Origin: CAYFFV01 sp964342695
GTDB taxonomy: Bacteria; Acidobacteriota; Vicinamibacteria; Vicinamibacterales; UBA8438
Length of the DNA stretch: 64,000 bases
Direction: 5' to 3'
NCBI GenBank assembly: GCA_964342695.1
Contig: CAYFFV010000011.1
Span: 16,086-80,085 of the forward strand
The translations under genes were made by a program, and so were the position numbers. This document shows positions 8,496-17,205 of this stretch, in pieces (within the stretch, counting starts at the first letter, position 1; every line of letters starts with the position of its first letter). The notes under the pieces are model-generated. The model searched no databases and was not told the DNA's origin. It saw only the letters and a list, made by a program, of their open reading frames with translations.

Positions 8496-9290
8496 CTATT
8501 CAGTCACCTGAATCACGACGTTCTCCGCACTGGACATATCTCCATCATAAGCGATAGCACGCAGAGTGAATTCGCCAGCGTTACTAAATTTCGCCGTCGT
8601 CGTAAGAGAGAGATCATCAATCACATCTTCACCCTCTGGAAATGCAGTTTGCGTAGGAGAAAAATCAACACTCCCTTCGCCTCGATAATGCACCCACCTC
8701 ACATTCGCTGAGCCCCGTCGACGGTGCGGTAAACCATCATCGTTCACCGACGAGAAAAGAGTCGCTGCTCCAGAAAGCTCGATTTTGATTGATTCGGCAG
8801 ATACTTCAATAGTCGGTGGTTGATTCGATGCCCGCGGCCCAACAAGCTCGTAAATCGGCAGGAAAAGCGCAATTGCCCGATCGGGCTTCCCATTCGCCGT
8901 AACTGCCCATACAAGCTCGTCTTCAGTCGTCCAGGTCGCAGGCACTCGGACACTAAACACCATCGATTCTCGCCTTTGGACGGCGCGCCCCACTCTACGG
9001 CGAGGGACAAATACCGTCGGCTGCCCCCCATCTGGACCAAAAGGCTCAATGCTATTTTCTGGACCTACCGGGATGTGCAACACCTGCTCCCAATTCCTAT
9101 TGAGATACCCAAACCAGAAATCAATAGTTCCGTCAGGATTGCGAACCCATCCTTCATAAATTGGGGCAACATTTTGTCCACGGTTGTACTGTATTTGAGT
9201 GTCAGAAATATCTATCTCTTGAACCGAAACGTTTGCTGACCACAAAATCAGGAAGCCGGCCACGATTCCTCCAACGATCAAAGTCCGCAT
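8496..9290 (-). CDS. Secreted protein of unknown function (264 aa)
   Basis: I do not recognise this protein. It has a signal peptide or N-terminal anchor (about 1-22, RTLIVGGIVAGFLILWSANV). The next part contains EGWVRNPDGTIDFWFGYLNRNWEQ and then predicted beta-rich sequence. The C-terminal third resembles an immunoglobulin-like or PKD-like sandwich: the segment PTIEVSAESIKIELSGAA is followed by FSNAGEFTLRAIAYDGD. A polar RRRVGRAVQRRE patch lies mid-protein. It lies just downstream of a cytochrome/monooxygenase-like gene on the same strand with a 45-base gap, so it is probably part of the same transcript and may act on the same extracytoplasmic process. Confidence 0.75.
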   Translation of the reverse strand: MRTLIVGGIVAGFLILWSANVSVQEIDISDTQIQYNRGQNVAPIYEGWVRNPDGTIDFWFGYLNRNWEQVLHIPVGPENSIEPFGPDGGQPTVFVPRRRVGRAVQRRESMVFSVRVPATWTTEDELVWAVTANGKPDRAIALFLPIYELVGPRASNQPPTIEVSAESIKIELSGAATLFSSVNDDGLPHRRRGSANVRWVHYRGEGSVDFSPTQTAFPEGEDVIDDLSLTTTAKFSNAGEFTLRAIAYDGDMSSAENVVIQVTE

Positions 9291-9335
9291 TTAAGTCCAA
9301 TCCTTTAAATTAAATCCCAATCACATCATGAGTAT

Positions 9336-10703
9336 TTAATTGTTTGCTTCCATGACCTTTTTAGCGGCCACCCTCTTTTTATATTCGTCGTCATCAATAT
9401 AGTAGTAACTCACCCATGCAAAAGACATCTCATCAATTGTCCGTTGGCCATAGACAACATTATTTCGATGATCGGGATTTACGCGAAGCGTCTCAGAATT
9501 ATCGTGCCATGTAGATATGTGGATAATTGTTCCGGGAGGCAACACCGGTGCCGCATCCTCTGAATAGTTATAAACAAGATGCCAATTAAATCTCCACTGC
9601 GGAACACAGTTTAGGGTCACCTGATGCATTAACGGTGCCGGCGCATTTCCTGTGGATTCTTCAAGCACGTTTCCTTCTTCATCAGTCTGAGGAATGATCG
9701 CCTCAATGCACTGAGCTTGCCCTCGTGTGTGCAAGTGCGGTTGAAATGCCGTAACCACCGCTGGTTTCGTAAGCATCGTATATCCATCTGTGCGAACTCC
9801 CTTTTCACCAGCTGGAATCAAGAGATCGTCATCATCTCCCATATGCTGACTAACCAGCTGATATTTTGGCACATAGCCTTCCGGATACAACTTTAGCCCG
9901 ACATGAACCATCACTGGAATCTCTTCACCGTAAGGATGCAGGTGCAAACCAAACCGAATCTGGGTTCCCGCTTTTATCAGACGACCCGTATTATCGTCAA
10001 AAATATCTCCGTTTTTACCAACAGCATATTCGTTGAGAAAATTACCCTTTGCAAGGGTTTCATCAAACTCTGTCATGGTCGTCACAACATGATGCACGAC
10101 CTCCAAACTATCTGGGGCTGGCTTTACCTCTACTGCCTTTATATATCGATCTGTGGTTAACCCAGAATCTGCGAAAACGTTAGGGAACGCATCTGGACCC
10201 TCTGCCGGCAACATATACGGTTCCGGCATAGACACAATCATATCTGGCTCACCAATTTGCCATTCATTCGGCCCCATAAACTCTCGTGGCGGGGGGGCGT
10301 CCTCCGGGTTTCCTTTCAGCGCACCACTCTCCACCCATTGCTGTATCGTTGCGATTTCCTCATCCGTCAAAGATGGGTCATCTTTAAAGTCCTGAATACC
10401 AATCCTTCTGTCAACGTACCAAGGCGGCATCTCACGCGTTTCGACATATCGTTTAATCGATCGAGCCCACGGTCGAACGTCCTCATAGGAAATAAGCGAC
10501 ATAGGTGCAATAGCGCCAGGCCGATGGCAACTCTGACAGCTCCGCTGAAAAATAGGCAAAACATCCTTGGTGAATGTCAACTCCTCACCCACAGCGCCAG
10601 CTGTCTCTGCCGACACCGATAAGGATGCCATCAAAACAAGCGCCAAGAGACCACCGATGGCGACGCCCGTCACCGTTTTAGATCTAAAACAATGATTTCT
10701 CAC
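9336..10703 (-). CDS. Cytochrome c fused to PHM-like copper monooxygenase domain (copy 1)
   Basis: About 455 residues from the chosen GTG. A signal anchor (about 10-32) is followed by a c-type haem motif CQSCH at 56-60 and the family motif REMPPWYVDRR. A domain resembling peptidylglycine monooxygenase/dopamine hydroxylase follows: His-His at 204-205 (EVVHHVVTTM), HLH at 254-256, PHLHTRGQ with His at 323 and 325, and a late TIDEMSFAW whose Met (about 426) fits the CuM ligand. These are the expected two-copper positions of ascorbate-dependent monooxygenases. The frame opens at 10748, but GTG at 10703 has a strong GGGGGAGG six bases upstream and begins the signal sequence. The closest relative is the protein at 18595-19956. 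Substrate unknown. Confidence 0.85.
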   Translation of the reverse strand: MRNHCFRSKTVTGVAIGGLLALVLMASLSVSAETAGAVGEELTFTKDVLPIFQRSCQSCHRPGAIAPMSLISYEDVRPWARSIKRYVETREMPPWYVDRRIGIQDFKDDPSLTDEEIATIQQWVESGALKGNPEDAPPPREFMGPNEWQIGEPDMIVSMPEPYMLPAEGPDAFPNVFADSGLTTDRYIKAVEVKPAPDSLEVVHHVVTTMTEFDETLAKGNFLNEYAVGKNGDIFDDNTGRLIKAGTQIRFGLHLHPYGEEIPVMVHVGLKLYPEGYVPKYQLVSQHMGDDDDLLIPAGEKGVRTDGYTMLTKPAVVTAFQPHLHTRGQAQCIEAIIPQTDEEGNVLEESTGNAPAPLMHQVTLNCVPQWRFNWHLVYNYSEDAAPVLPPGTIIHISTWHDNSETLRVNPDHRNNVVYGQRTIDEMSFAWVSYYYIDDDEYKKRVAAKKVMEANN

Positions 10704-10710
10704 AATACAC

Positions 10711-10717
10711 CTCCCCC
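10711..10717 (-). promoter_or_regulatory. Strong ribosome binding site deciding the start of the cytochrome/monooxygenase gene
   Basis: Read on the minus strand this is GGGGGAG, followed by GTGTATT and then the GTG at 10703. The complementarity to 16S rRNA favours this start over the upstream in-frame ATG at 10748, which lacks a comparable site. Confidence 0.6.
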
Positions 10718-10781
10718 AATTAGGGAATAAGACTTGATGTTCACTCATAAGTATAAAACGTCCTTCGGCACCGTATCAACG

Positions 10782-12137
10782 CTACAAATCTGACAAGTAA
10801 TTGAGACGACCAGTACTATCACCTAGCTTCTCAGCCGGAACACCCATTTTATCCAGGAGAGTAAGCCAAAGATTAGTCACTGGGATGTCATTTGCAAATT
10901 TCACATGGCCCACCGCAGAGAGACCTACGCCGCGCCCCCCCAGCACCGCAATGGGAAGATTGTCATGAAAGTGCGTGTTACTGTCACTAATTCCCGCACC
11001 ATAAACTAGCATCGAGTGATCAAGCAAGGACCCGTCTCCATCAGAAATCCCAGCCAACTTGTCAGCCAAATAAGCAAACTGTTCCACATGAAATCGATTC
11101 AGCTTGCCTAAGTCATCAATTTTTCGAGCATCATTCTCATGATGTGAAAGAGGATGATGAGAATCAGAAATACCGATCTCTGGATAAGGGCGACTACTGA
11201 CCTCCCGACCAAGCATAAAGGTGCTAACACGCGTAAGATCAGTCTGATATGCAAGTGCGAGCAAATCAAACATTAATTTCGCATGCTCATCAAAGGCCTG
11301 TGGAATTCCAGCTGGCTGCTGAAAGAGAGGCATTTCGCGACCACTTTGTTCTTCCGCTTTTTGGATACGCCTCTCCACATCGCGTACGGACTCTAAGTAC
11401 TCACCAAGTTTAGCTCGATCAGTCGCTGCGAGCCTTCCGTTCAATCTCTTAGCTTTTTCCGTGACCGAATCAAGTATACTCTTGTCCCTTTCTATTCTCT
11501 GTAACCGTGCGACAGGATCTGTGCTCGCAGCAGTTCCAAACATTCGTTCAAAAACAGCTCTCGGATCATTCGCCATTGGCAAAGGCGTACTAGGCGTCCG
11601 CCATGCGATCGTGTTCGTGTACGCACACGCATAGGTCCCATCGCAGGCCCCAAGTAATTCAACGGACTCCAACGCAAGCTCAAGGGAACCCAACTGAGTC
11701 TCCTTCCCCAGCTCTTGTGCGGCAATCTGATCCGCCGAAATACCCGCCTGCACATCCGCCGCAGACGTTCGCTTTATATGCATTCCCGTCAAATAAGTTC
11801 CTGCTGCCCTTGCATGATCTCCACCACCCTCCCCTGGGTGCGGATATGCCTGCATCGCTGCGAGCCCGCTTAACACTGCAAGTTGATCCTTGTACGCGAT
11901 CAACGGTTCTAATGTTCGGGGAAGATGAAATCGTGGACCCTCTAAAGCCGGCAACCAATATTTCATAGCCATTCCGTTTGGCACATAAAAGAAACCTAGG
12001 CGTTTTATCGGAGAAGCCGCGGTTCTGCTCATTGCTGTCATCGCCGGCACCATATCATCAAGAAAAGGCAATGCGATTGTCGCGCCGATACCGCGAAGGA
12101 AACTTCTCCGCCGCATATGTCTCTTAGTTATTATCAT
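10782..12137 (-). CDS. DUF1552 protein with twin-arginine-like signal
   Basis: The product is 451 residues. The N-terminus has RRRSFLRGIGATIALPFLD, a twin-arginine-type export signal. The body matches the DUF1552 family, with GFFYVPNGMAMKYWLPA, DHARAAGTYLTG, a central helical region YLESVRDVERRIQKAEE and the C-terminal motif HDNLPIAVLGGRG. DUF1552 proteins have an alkaline-phosphatase-like fold and are nearly always encoded beside DUF1592/DUF1588 cytochrome proteins in Planctomycetes, Verrucomicrobia and Acidobacteriota. No activity is established. The ATG overlaps the TGA of the upstream DUF1592 gene (ATGA), so the two are translationally coupled. Confidence 0.92.
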   Translation of the reverse strand: MIITKRHMRRRSFLRGIGATIALPFLDDMVPAMTAMSRTAASPIKRLGFFYVPNGMAMKYWLPALEGPRFHLPRTLEPLIAYKDQLAVLSGLAAMQAYPHPGEGGGDHARAAGTYLTGMHIKRTSAADVQAGISADQIAAQELGKETQLGSLELALESVELLGACDGTYACAYTNTIAWRTPSTPLPMANDPRAVFERMFGTAASTDPVARLQRIERDKSILDSVTEKAKRLNGRLAATDRAKLGEYLESVRDVERRIQKAEEQSGREMPLFQQPAGIPQAFDEHAKLMFDLLALAYQTDLTRVSTFMLGREVSSRPYPEIGISDSHHPLSHHENDARKIDDLGKLNRFHVEQFAYLADKLAGISDGDGSLLDHSMLVYGAGISDSNTHFHDNLPIAVLGGRGVGLSAVGHVKFANDIPVTNLWLTLLDKMGVPAEKLGDSTGRLNYLSDL

Positions 12138-14569
12138 GACTGCGGAACCCTTCTCATCTGAAACGGCACACTTTTAACAATCCCCGTCAAAAGGCTTGAC
12201 CATTTATAATCGAACATCGCTGCATCTCGCACAATCGTACGGATATAAGAGGCGTCACCGTAATTTACCCCTCGACCAAGCGCATACGTGAGCAACTTCT
12301 CTGTCACCGTTGTCACAAATTCTTCTTGGCGACCTAGCAGTGCCTGCCGAAACTCCTCTGGCCCCTCTATTCTCGATCCGTCTAACAATCTCGCGCTCGC
12401 GTCAATTTCCACGCCTCCATCTACCTCACGCCAGCGCCCCACCGCATCAAAATTTTCAAGCGCAAATCCAAGAGGATCCATTCGAGCGTGACAGCTAGCA
12501 CAAACCGGATTCGCGCGATGTCGCTCAAGCCGTTCTCGGACCGTCGAAGGACGATCACGATTCCCCTCTTCCAAGGATGGAACATCCGGTGGCGGAGGCG
12601 GCGGTGGAGCTCCTAAAATATTTTCCAAAACCCATTTTCCACGAAGCACGGGAGAGGTCCTGTTCGGATAGGATGTAACAGTCAAAATGCTGCCATGACC
12701 GAACAAGCCATGCCTGCGTGAATCCTTTAAAGCAACTTTACGAAAATGATTACCATACACATTATCAATCCCATAATGTCTAGCTAGTCTCGAATTGAGA
12801 AAAGTGTAATCCGCCCTGAGAAGATTTAAGACACTCTGATCTGATTTGAACTGGTCCGCAAACAGCAGCTCAGTCTCATTAGCCAATCCCCGCCGAAGGT
12901 TTTCATCAAAAGACGGGAAGAGTGCTCGATCGGGCTCTGAAAAACGTACATTTCGAGTCAACAACCACTGACTCGCAAAATCTTTAATCATTTCTGTAGC
13001 CTTGGCATCACTCAACATGCGAGCTATCTGCTTTTCAAGCACCTTTTCATCGCGTAACTGCCCCGCCTCAGCTAGAGCTAGAAGCTCGTCGTCTGGAAGA
13101 GTGTTCCACAAAAAAAACGATAGCCGCGAGGCTAACTCAACATCACTCAAGGGATAAACGCTCCCCGGCGGTAATCCGGAAGGATCATGCTCGATACGAA
13201 ATAAAAATTCGGGATCAACTAATAAGCGTTCCAGAGCAACTTGAATTCCACTCTCAAAAGAGCCACCAAGTCGCTCTTGATCATAAAAGGAGAGCAAATC
13301 GTCTACGTCATCAACAGAGACCGGACGTCGAAACGCACGTCTCGCCAAGGACGACAGAATCTGCTGAGCACAAATTTGCTCCTCACCAAGAGTTTCCGGA
13401 TAGCAAAGGAATATACTGTCTCGACTATCTGTGCGCACAGGCACTTGTCCATTAAAGGGGCCCCTAATTTCCAAAGAACCAACGGTGGGCCCGCCAGACA
13501 CTCGACCCAAGCCTTCCGGTACACCTGCATAATTCTCAAAAGATACACCCACTGTTCGAGTTCCAGCTTGAACTTGGATTCGAACCTCTAGGTCATCATC
13601 TGCTGAATTCTCATAAATCTTTCTTCTCAACAAATCAGGACGATTCAGAGGAATCGGTTCCTGATTGTCATAAATTAGACCTTTCAGTTCTTCAACGCCC
13701 CCCACTGTAAAACTCTTGAGCAGTGAACGATCTAATCGAATCTCAAGCTTATCACCTCGATCTAGACCATTAATTCCATACTCACCTACGCGCCCCAACC
13801 GAACCTTAAATAAATACTCGCCATCAAGAGGAAAGGCATGCCGAACTGCAAAGCCACCCCGCGACCCAAAACTGAGTCGCTCACTCATTCGCCCTTCCTG
13901 CCTCAACCGACGCGGAACATCGTATCTCGCAATAATCGGACTCACTGTCGGATCTCCCAGTGCTAACCGGCTAATCTTCGTCGCTGCGGCCATATATCGG
14001 TCCAGTAAAGCCGGCGACATAGACAACACATCCGCATTATTATCAAAGCCAAACCCAGAATCATCTGGCGGAAGAAGCGCGCGACCATCAATCTCAAGGT
14101 TTAAAAGATCGCGAATCGAATTTACGTACTCGGTGCGATTCAGACGATGAACGGCAGGACGCCCCGGATCAGGGCTCGCATTAACGACTTGGTCAAGAGC
14201 TTGTGTTAATTCGCGTGAAAATTTCAGACGGTCCGCATCTCCTGGTGCCGGACGACCGGCAGGAGGCATTTGTCCAGTGGATACCTTGCGTAAAACTTTC
14301 TCCCAAGTCTCTAAATCATCCTCAATGCGCTCAGGATCAAGATCGCTCGTCTCAAGAACTAGACCAGCGGTTCGTAATTGTTCGTTGTGGCAGGCTACAC
14401 AATAATCTCGTAGGACAGCACCCCGATGCTCATTCTGCCCCTGTTCTTCAGCCGCCTGGAGAGAGGTCGAGACCAACAAGGCCATAGAAGCAATAAAAGC
14501 CTTAAAGAAGAGATCCGAGTGTCTTTTAAAAAGCCCTAATAGTGACCGCATATTTCTCATGAATCTCAT
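12134..14569 (-). CDS. Multi-domain cytochrome c protein (DUF1587-DUF1595-DUF1592-DUF1588-DUF1585)
   Basis: About 811 residues from the chosen ATG. After a signal segment ending near SLQAAEE, a cytochrome-like motif CVACH occurs in VLRDYCVACHNEQ, followed by TGQMPPAGRP. The successive domains are recognisable from RLNRTEYVNSIRDLL (DUF1587), RRAFRRPVS (DUF1595), LASRLSFFLWNTLPDDELL (DUF1592), NRTSPVLRGKWVLENILG then a run of prolines and PVCASCHARMDPLGFALENFD (DUF1588), and the C-terminal LLTYALGRG (DUF1585). The frame opens with GTG at 14614, but ATG at 14569 lies just before the signal sequence; ATGs at 14560 and 14551 are alternatives. A four-base overlap with the DUF1552 gene shows one operon. 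The pair is thought to be exported, and its role is unknown. Confidence 0.93.
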   Translation of the reverse strand: MRFMRNMRSLLGLFKRHSDLFFKAFIASMALLVSTSLQAAEEQGQNEHRGAVLRDYCVACHNEQLRTAGLVLETSDLDPERIEDDLETWEKVLRKVSTGQMPPAGRPAPGDADRLKFSRELTQALDQVVNASPDPGRPAVHRLNRTEYVNSIRDLLNLEIDGRALLPPDDSGFGFDNNADVLSMSPALLDRYMAAATKISRLALGDPTVSPIIARYDVPRRLRQEGRMSERLSFGSRGGFAVRHAFPLDGEYLFKVRLGRVGEYGINGLDRGDKLEIRLDRSLLKSFTVGGVEELKGLIYDNQEPIPLNRPDLLRRKIYENSADDDLEVRIQVQAGTRTVGVSFENYAGVPEGLGRVSGGPTVGSLEIRGPFNGQVPVRTDSRDSIFLCYPETLGEEQICAQQILSSLARRAFRRPVSVDDVDDLLSFYDQERLGGSFESGIQVALERLLVDPEFLFRIEHDPSGLPPGSVYPLSDVELASRLSFFLWNTLPDDELLALAEAGQLRDEKVLEKQIARMLSDAKATEMIKDFASQWLLTRNVRFSEPDRALFPSFDENLRRGLANETELLFADQFKSDQSVLNLLRADYTFLNSRLARHYGIDNVYGNHFRKVALKDSRRHGLFGHGSILTVTSYPNRTSPVLRGKWVLENILGAPPPPPPPDVPSLEEGNRDRPSTVRERLERHRANPVCASCHARMDPLGFALENFDAVGRWREVDGGVEIDASARLLDGSRIEGPEEFRQALLGRQEEFVTTVTEKLLTYALGRGVNYGDASYIRTIVRDAAMFDYKWSSLLTGIVKSVPFQMRRVPQS

Positions 14570-14681
14570 ACGCCTAATTAGGAAACAGAATGAGTCTACC
14601 TCTAACAAACCCACGTTTACAAGGTCACCTCAATTGAACTATTGTATCCACAAACATCAAGAAAACCGTAGGTAAAACACT

Positions 14682-16205
14682 ATGTCCTCGAACCATAAAA
14701 AGTGGGTGGCGTTATTTATATTTTTACTGCTTTTTTTTCTCCATGAATTAAACGCCAATTCTAAGGCGGATCTTGTTGGTGCGGCCGAAAGCCAAGACTG
14801 GGCTGAACTGGAAGCACTTCTCGAATCGCAAGACGTGAATGGGCAACACAGCGACGGCGCGACAGCCCTTCACTGGGCTGTTCATTGGAATAATCTTGAA
14901 ATCGTTAAACTTCTTATTAACTCTGGAGCGAATGTCAACGCAGCGAACGACCACGGTGTCACACCTTTATTTCTTGCGAGCGAAAATAGAAATATTGCTA
15001 TCGCGAACAATCTTTTAGCAGCCGGTGCTGAAGCAACTGCATCTCTACCCGCTCAGCGTGAAACTGTTCTGATGCGCGCTGCTCTCTCTGGCAGCGCAGA
15101 GATTACCCTTCGCCTAATAGAGGCTGGCGCCGATCCCAATGTCGCCACCAGAAAATCTGGACAGACTGCACTAATGTGGGCCATCTCTGAACGCCACATC
15201 GATGTGGTTTCAATCTTACTTGAGACCGATGCTGACATACATGCGGCATCCGTTGGACATTTCACGCCAATAATGTTTGCTGCTCGAGCCGGAAGCGTCG
15301 AGATCGCAAAACTTTTGATACAAAAGGGCGCTACGCCTAACAAAACTACTGAAGGTCCCGCACCTTTAGTGATCGCGATTGAGCAAGGACACGTGCCTAT
15401 GGCTCGTTTTCTGCTTGAAGAGGGCGCCGATCCAAATGTTCTGATGGACAACGGCAACAGACCTCTAAGCGCCTCTTTCGCTATCGGAGGACGTCAGCGC
15501 GGCTATGATCCTAATGCGCCTGTATACGAGCCGCCCGATAAAGAACTCCTTATTCGTGAGCTTCTTGAAAACGGCGCCGACCCTAATGGGCGCCGTGGTG
15601 TTCCCCTGCCAGGTTCCCGCGTTTTTTCGCCAGATGGACAAGCGTCAGGTTTTGACAGAGGCCCGACAGACCCAGACAATTTTGGCGTCTCTCGAAGTTG
15701 GACCGATGCCACACCTTTCTGGGTGGCCGCCCATAAAGCTGACGTCAAGCTGATGAAAATGCTACTTGATGCAGGTGCTGACCCTTCCCTGACAACAGCT
15801 GACGGGACCACAGCGTTAATGGTGGCCTCAGGACTGAGTCACGCAGGCGACAGATATGAAAAGTTCTGGTCCGCAGACTACGCTGCTGATGCCGTTGAAT
15901 TTCTGATAGGGATCGGAGCTCCCGTTAATGCGGTGAATAGCGGAGGATTCACTGCCTTGCACGGAGCGGCATTCGTTGGAGCCGACACCGTAACTAAACT
16001 TCTTGTAAGACAGGGAGCAAATATCAATGCACAGGATTTCGCCGGCAGAACAGCTTTCCGCATTGCTCAAGGTCATAAAGGCGGAGGAATGTCATTCGTG
16101 TCACGTCCAACAACTGAGTCTCTGCTCTCGACTTTAGGAGCAGATACCACGCTAGGCCCCCACTTTAATGAAACCGAGCGGGAAGAGGGACTGGCTGTTA
16201 GATAA
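14682..16205 (+). CDS. Exported ankyrin-repeat protein
   Basis: This 507-residue protein has an N-terminal hydrophobic signal (about 8-25, WVALFIFLLLFFLHELNA). About nine ankyrin repeats follow, each with the TALHWAV or TPLFLAS helix and the LLINSGANVNA or LLEAGADPN turn. A non-repeat insert at about 270-350 is rich in Pro, Gly and Asp (VFSPDGQASGFDRGPTDPDN). Repeats resume from FWVAAHKADVKLMKMLLDAGADP to LLVRQGANINAQD. Exported ankyrin proteins are common in secreted cytochrome clusters of Acidobacteriota and probably act in protein-protein binding. It is divergent from the DUF1592 gene with a gap of about 110 bases. No catalytic domain is visible. Confidence 0.9.
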   Translation: MSSNHKKWVALFIFLLLFFLHELNANSKADLVGAAESQDWAELEALLESQDVNGQHSDGATALHWAVHWNNLEIVKLLINSGANVNAANDHGVTPLFLASENRNIAIANNLLAAGAEATASLPAQRETVLMRAALSGSAEITLRLIEAGADPNVATRKSGQTALMWAISERHIDVVSILLETDADIHAASVGHFTPIMFAARAGSVEIAKLLIQKGATPNKTTEGPAPLVIAIEQGHVPMARFLLEEGADPNVLMDNGNRPLSASFAIGGRQRGYDPNAPVYEPPDKELLIRELLENGADPNGRRGVPLPGSRVFSPDGQASGFDRGPTDPDNFGVSRSWTDATPFWVAAHKADVKLMKMLLDAGADPSLTTADGTTALMVASGLSHAGDRYEKFWSADYAADAVEFLIGIGAPVNAVNSGGFTALHGAAFVGADTVTKLLVRQGANINAQDFAGRTAFRIAQGHKGGGMSFVSRPTTESLLSTLGADTTLGPHFNETEREEGLAVR

Positions 16206-16230
16206 TTGATTTCAAACCGCCTAAATCGCG

Positions 16231-17169
16231 TTACTCCTTAAAGGCGGCACTCAAGATGTGTTCCATTCCATAGTTGCCCTCGTGGCAGGCATACTCGTAA
16301 ATAACGTAACTGTCATCACGAATCAACGGAATAGCTAGAGTCCAAGGTCTGGTAAAACCGCGGGAATCTTCAATCGTCGCCTGGTAATCGATGGTTTCAT
16401 GATCAGTGAGTGTAAAACGTTCGACCACGCGCATGCCTTCCCCGCCCCCTCGGTAGGAACCCAACGGTTGCTGCGTACCAAAAGTCTTGTTCGAAAAATT
16501 TGTTACCTCAACGACCAACGTATCGCCTTCCCAGCGACCTCTTGAATCACCCCAATATTGTTTAATCGCCTCATTGACTGGAGCCCGTCCATCCAACGGA
16601 ATAATCCGCATATCATGAATAATCTCATAGCGAATGATTACAAAATCTTCCGTTTGCATGATTTCATATGCATTGTTGTATCCCATAGGCGCCATCACCG
16701 TGGGAAAACCCTTCGTGATACATCGGTCCCACAAATCCAAATCTGCCCACGACTCGATGCCGATACCATACTTACTAACGCTCCACTCGTCCGCGGCCTC
16801 TTGCATTTCTGCTGTCACTGGAATGCGTCCGTCTGGAGGATCGATTACTAAAGAGGGCGGGCGAATCTGACGCTCCGTAACCGGTTCATCCCAAACAATA
16901 TTTACATCTCTGTTGGGCTCTTGCTCCATCCGTATGGCCTCAGCCCGATCCCTCCGAGCAATATCTTCTTCTGTTAAAACCTCTTTTGGCCTTTCGGCGG
17001 GAACACCCATTACGGCATTACTTGTCCAGACACCTTGAAGATCAGGGTGTCCCCAAGCTGTGCGTGGCGGGTTGAATTCTTCGCCTTGAACAGGACCGGC
17101 GACAAGCTCCGTCGAAGGCAGACCGAAAACCACCAAAAACAACACCGACCAAAAAAATTGTGTTCTCAT
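16231..17169 (-). CDS. Secreted DLxGxW-family protein, copy 1 (function unknown)
   Basis: About 312 residues from the ATG at 17169, which has GAGG seven bases upstream; a TTG at 17184 also opens the frame. A signal peptide is followed by WGHPDLQGVWTSNAV, an entry motif seen in many uncharacterised exported proteins of Acidobacteriota. The C-terminal half has VVEVTNFSNKTFG, VVERFTLTDHETIDYQATIED, FTRPWTLAIPL and a cysteine in YEYACHEGNYGMEHIL. The neighbouring gene encodes the same architecture, so they are tandem paralogues on one transcript. Beta-rich sequence suggests a lipocalin-like or jelly-roll fold. I do not assign a function. Confidence 0.82.
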   Translation of the reverse strand: MRTQFFWSVLFLVVFGLPSTELVAGPVQGEEFNPPRTAWGHPDLQGVWTSNAVMGVPAERPKEVLTEEDIARRDRAEAIRMEQEPNRDVNIVWDEPVTERQIRPPSLVIDPPDGRIPVTAEMQEAADEWSVSKYGIGIESWADLDLWDRCITKGFPTVMAPMGYNNAYEIMQTEDFVIIRYEIIHDMRIIPLDGRAPVNEAIKQYWGDSRGRWEGDTLVVEVTNFSNKTFGTQQPLGSYRGGGEGMRVVERFTLTDHETIDYQATIEDSRGFTRPWTLAIPLIRDDSYVIYEYACHEGNYGMEHILSAAFKE

Positions 17170-17205
17170 ATTATTAGACCTCAACGGCAGGAGCCGTTCG
17201 TTCTA

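Noticed and set aside
16217..16247. Inverted repeat CCGCCT/AGGCGG between the ankyrin gene and DLxGxW copy 1
   Set aside because: The loop is 19 bases, one arm lies inside a coding region, and no T run follows, so it is not a credible terminator.
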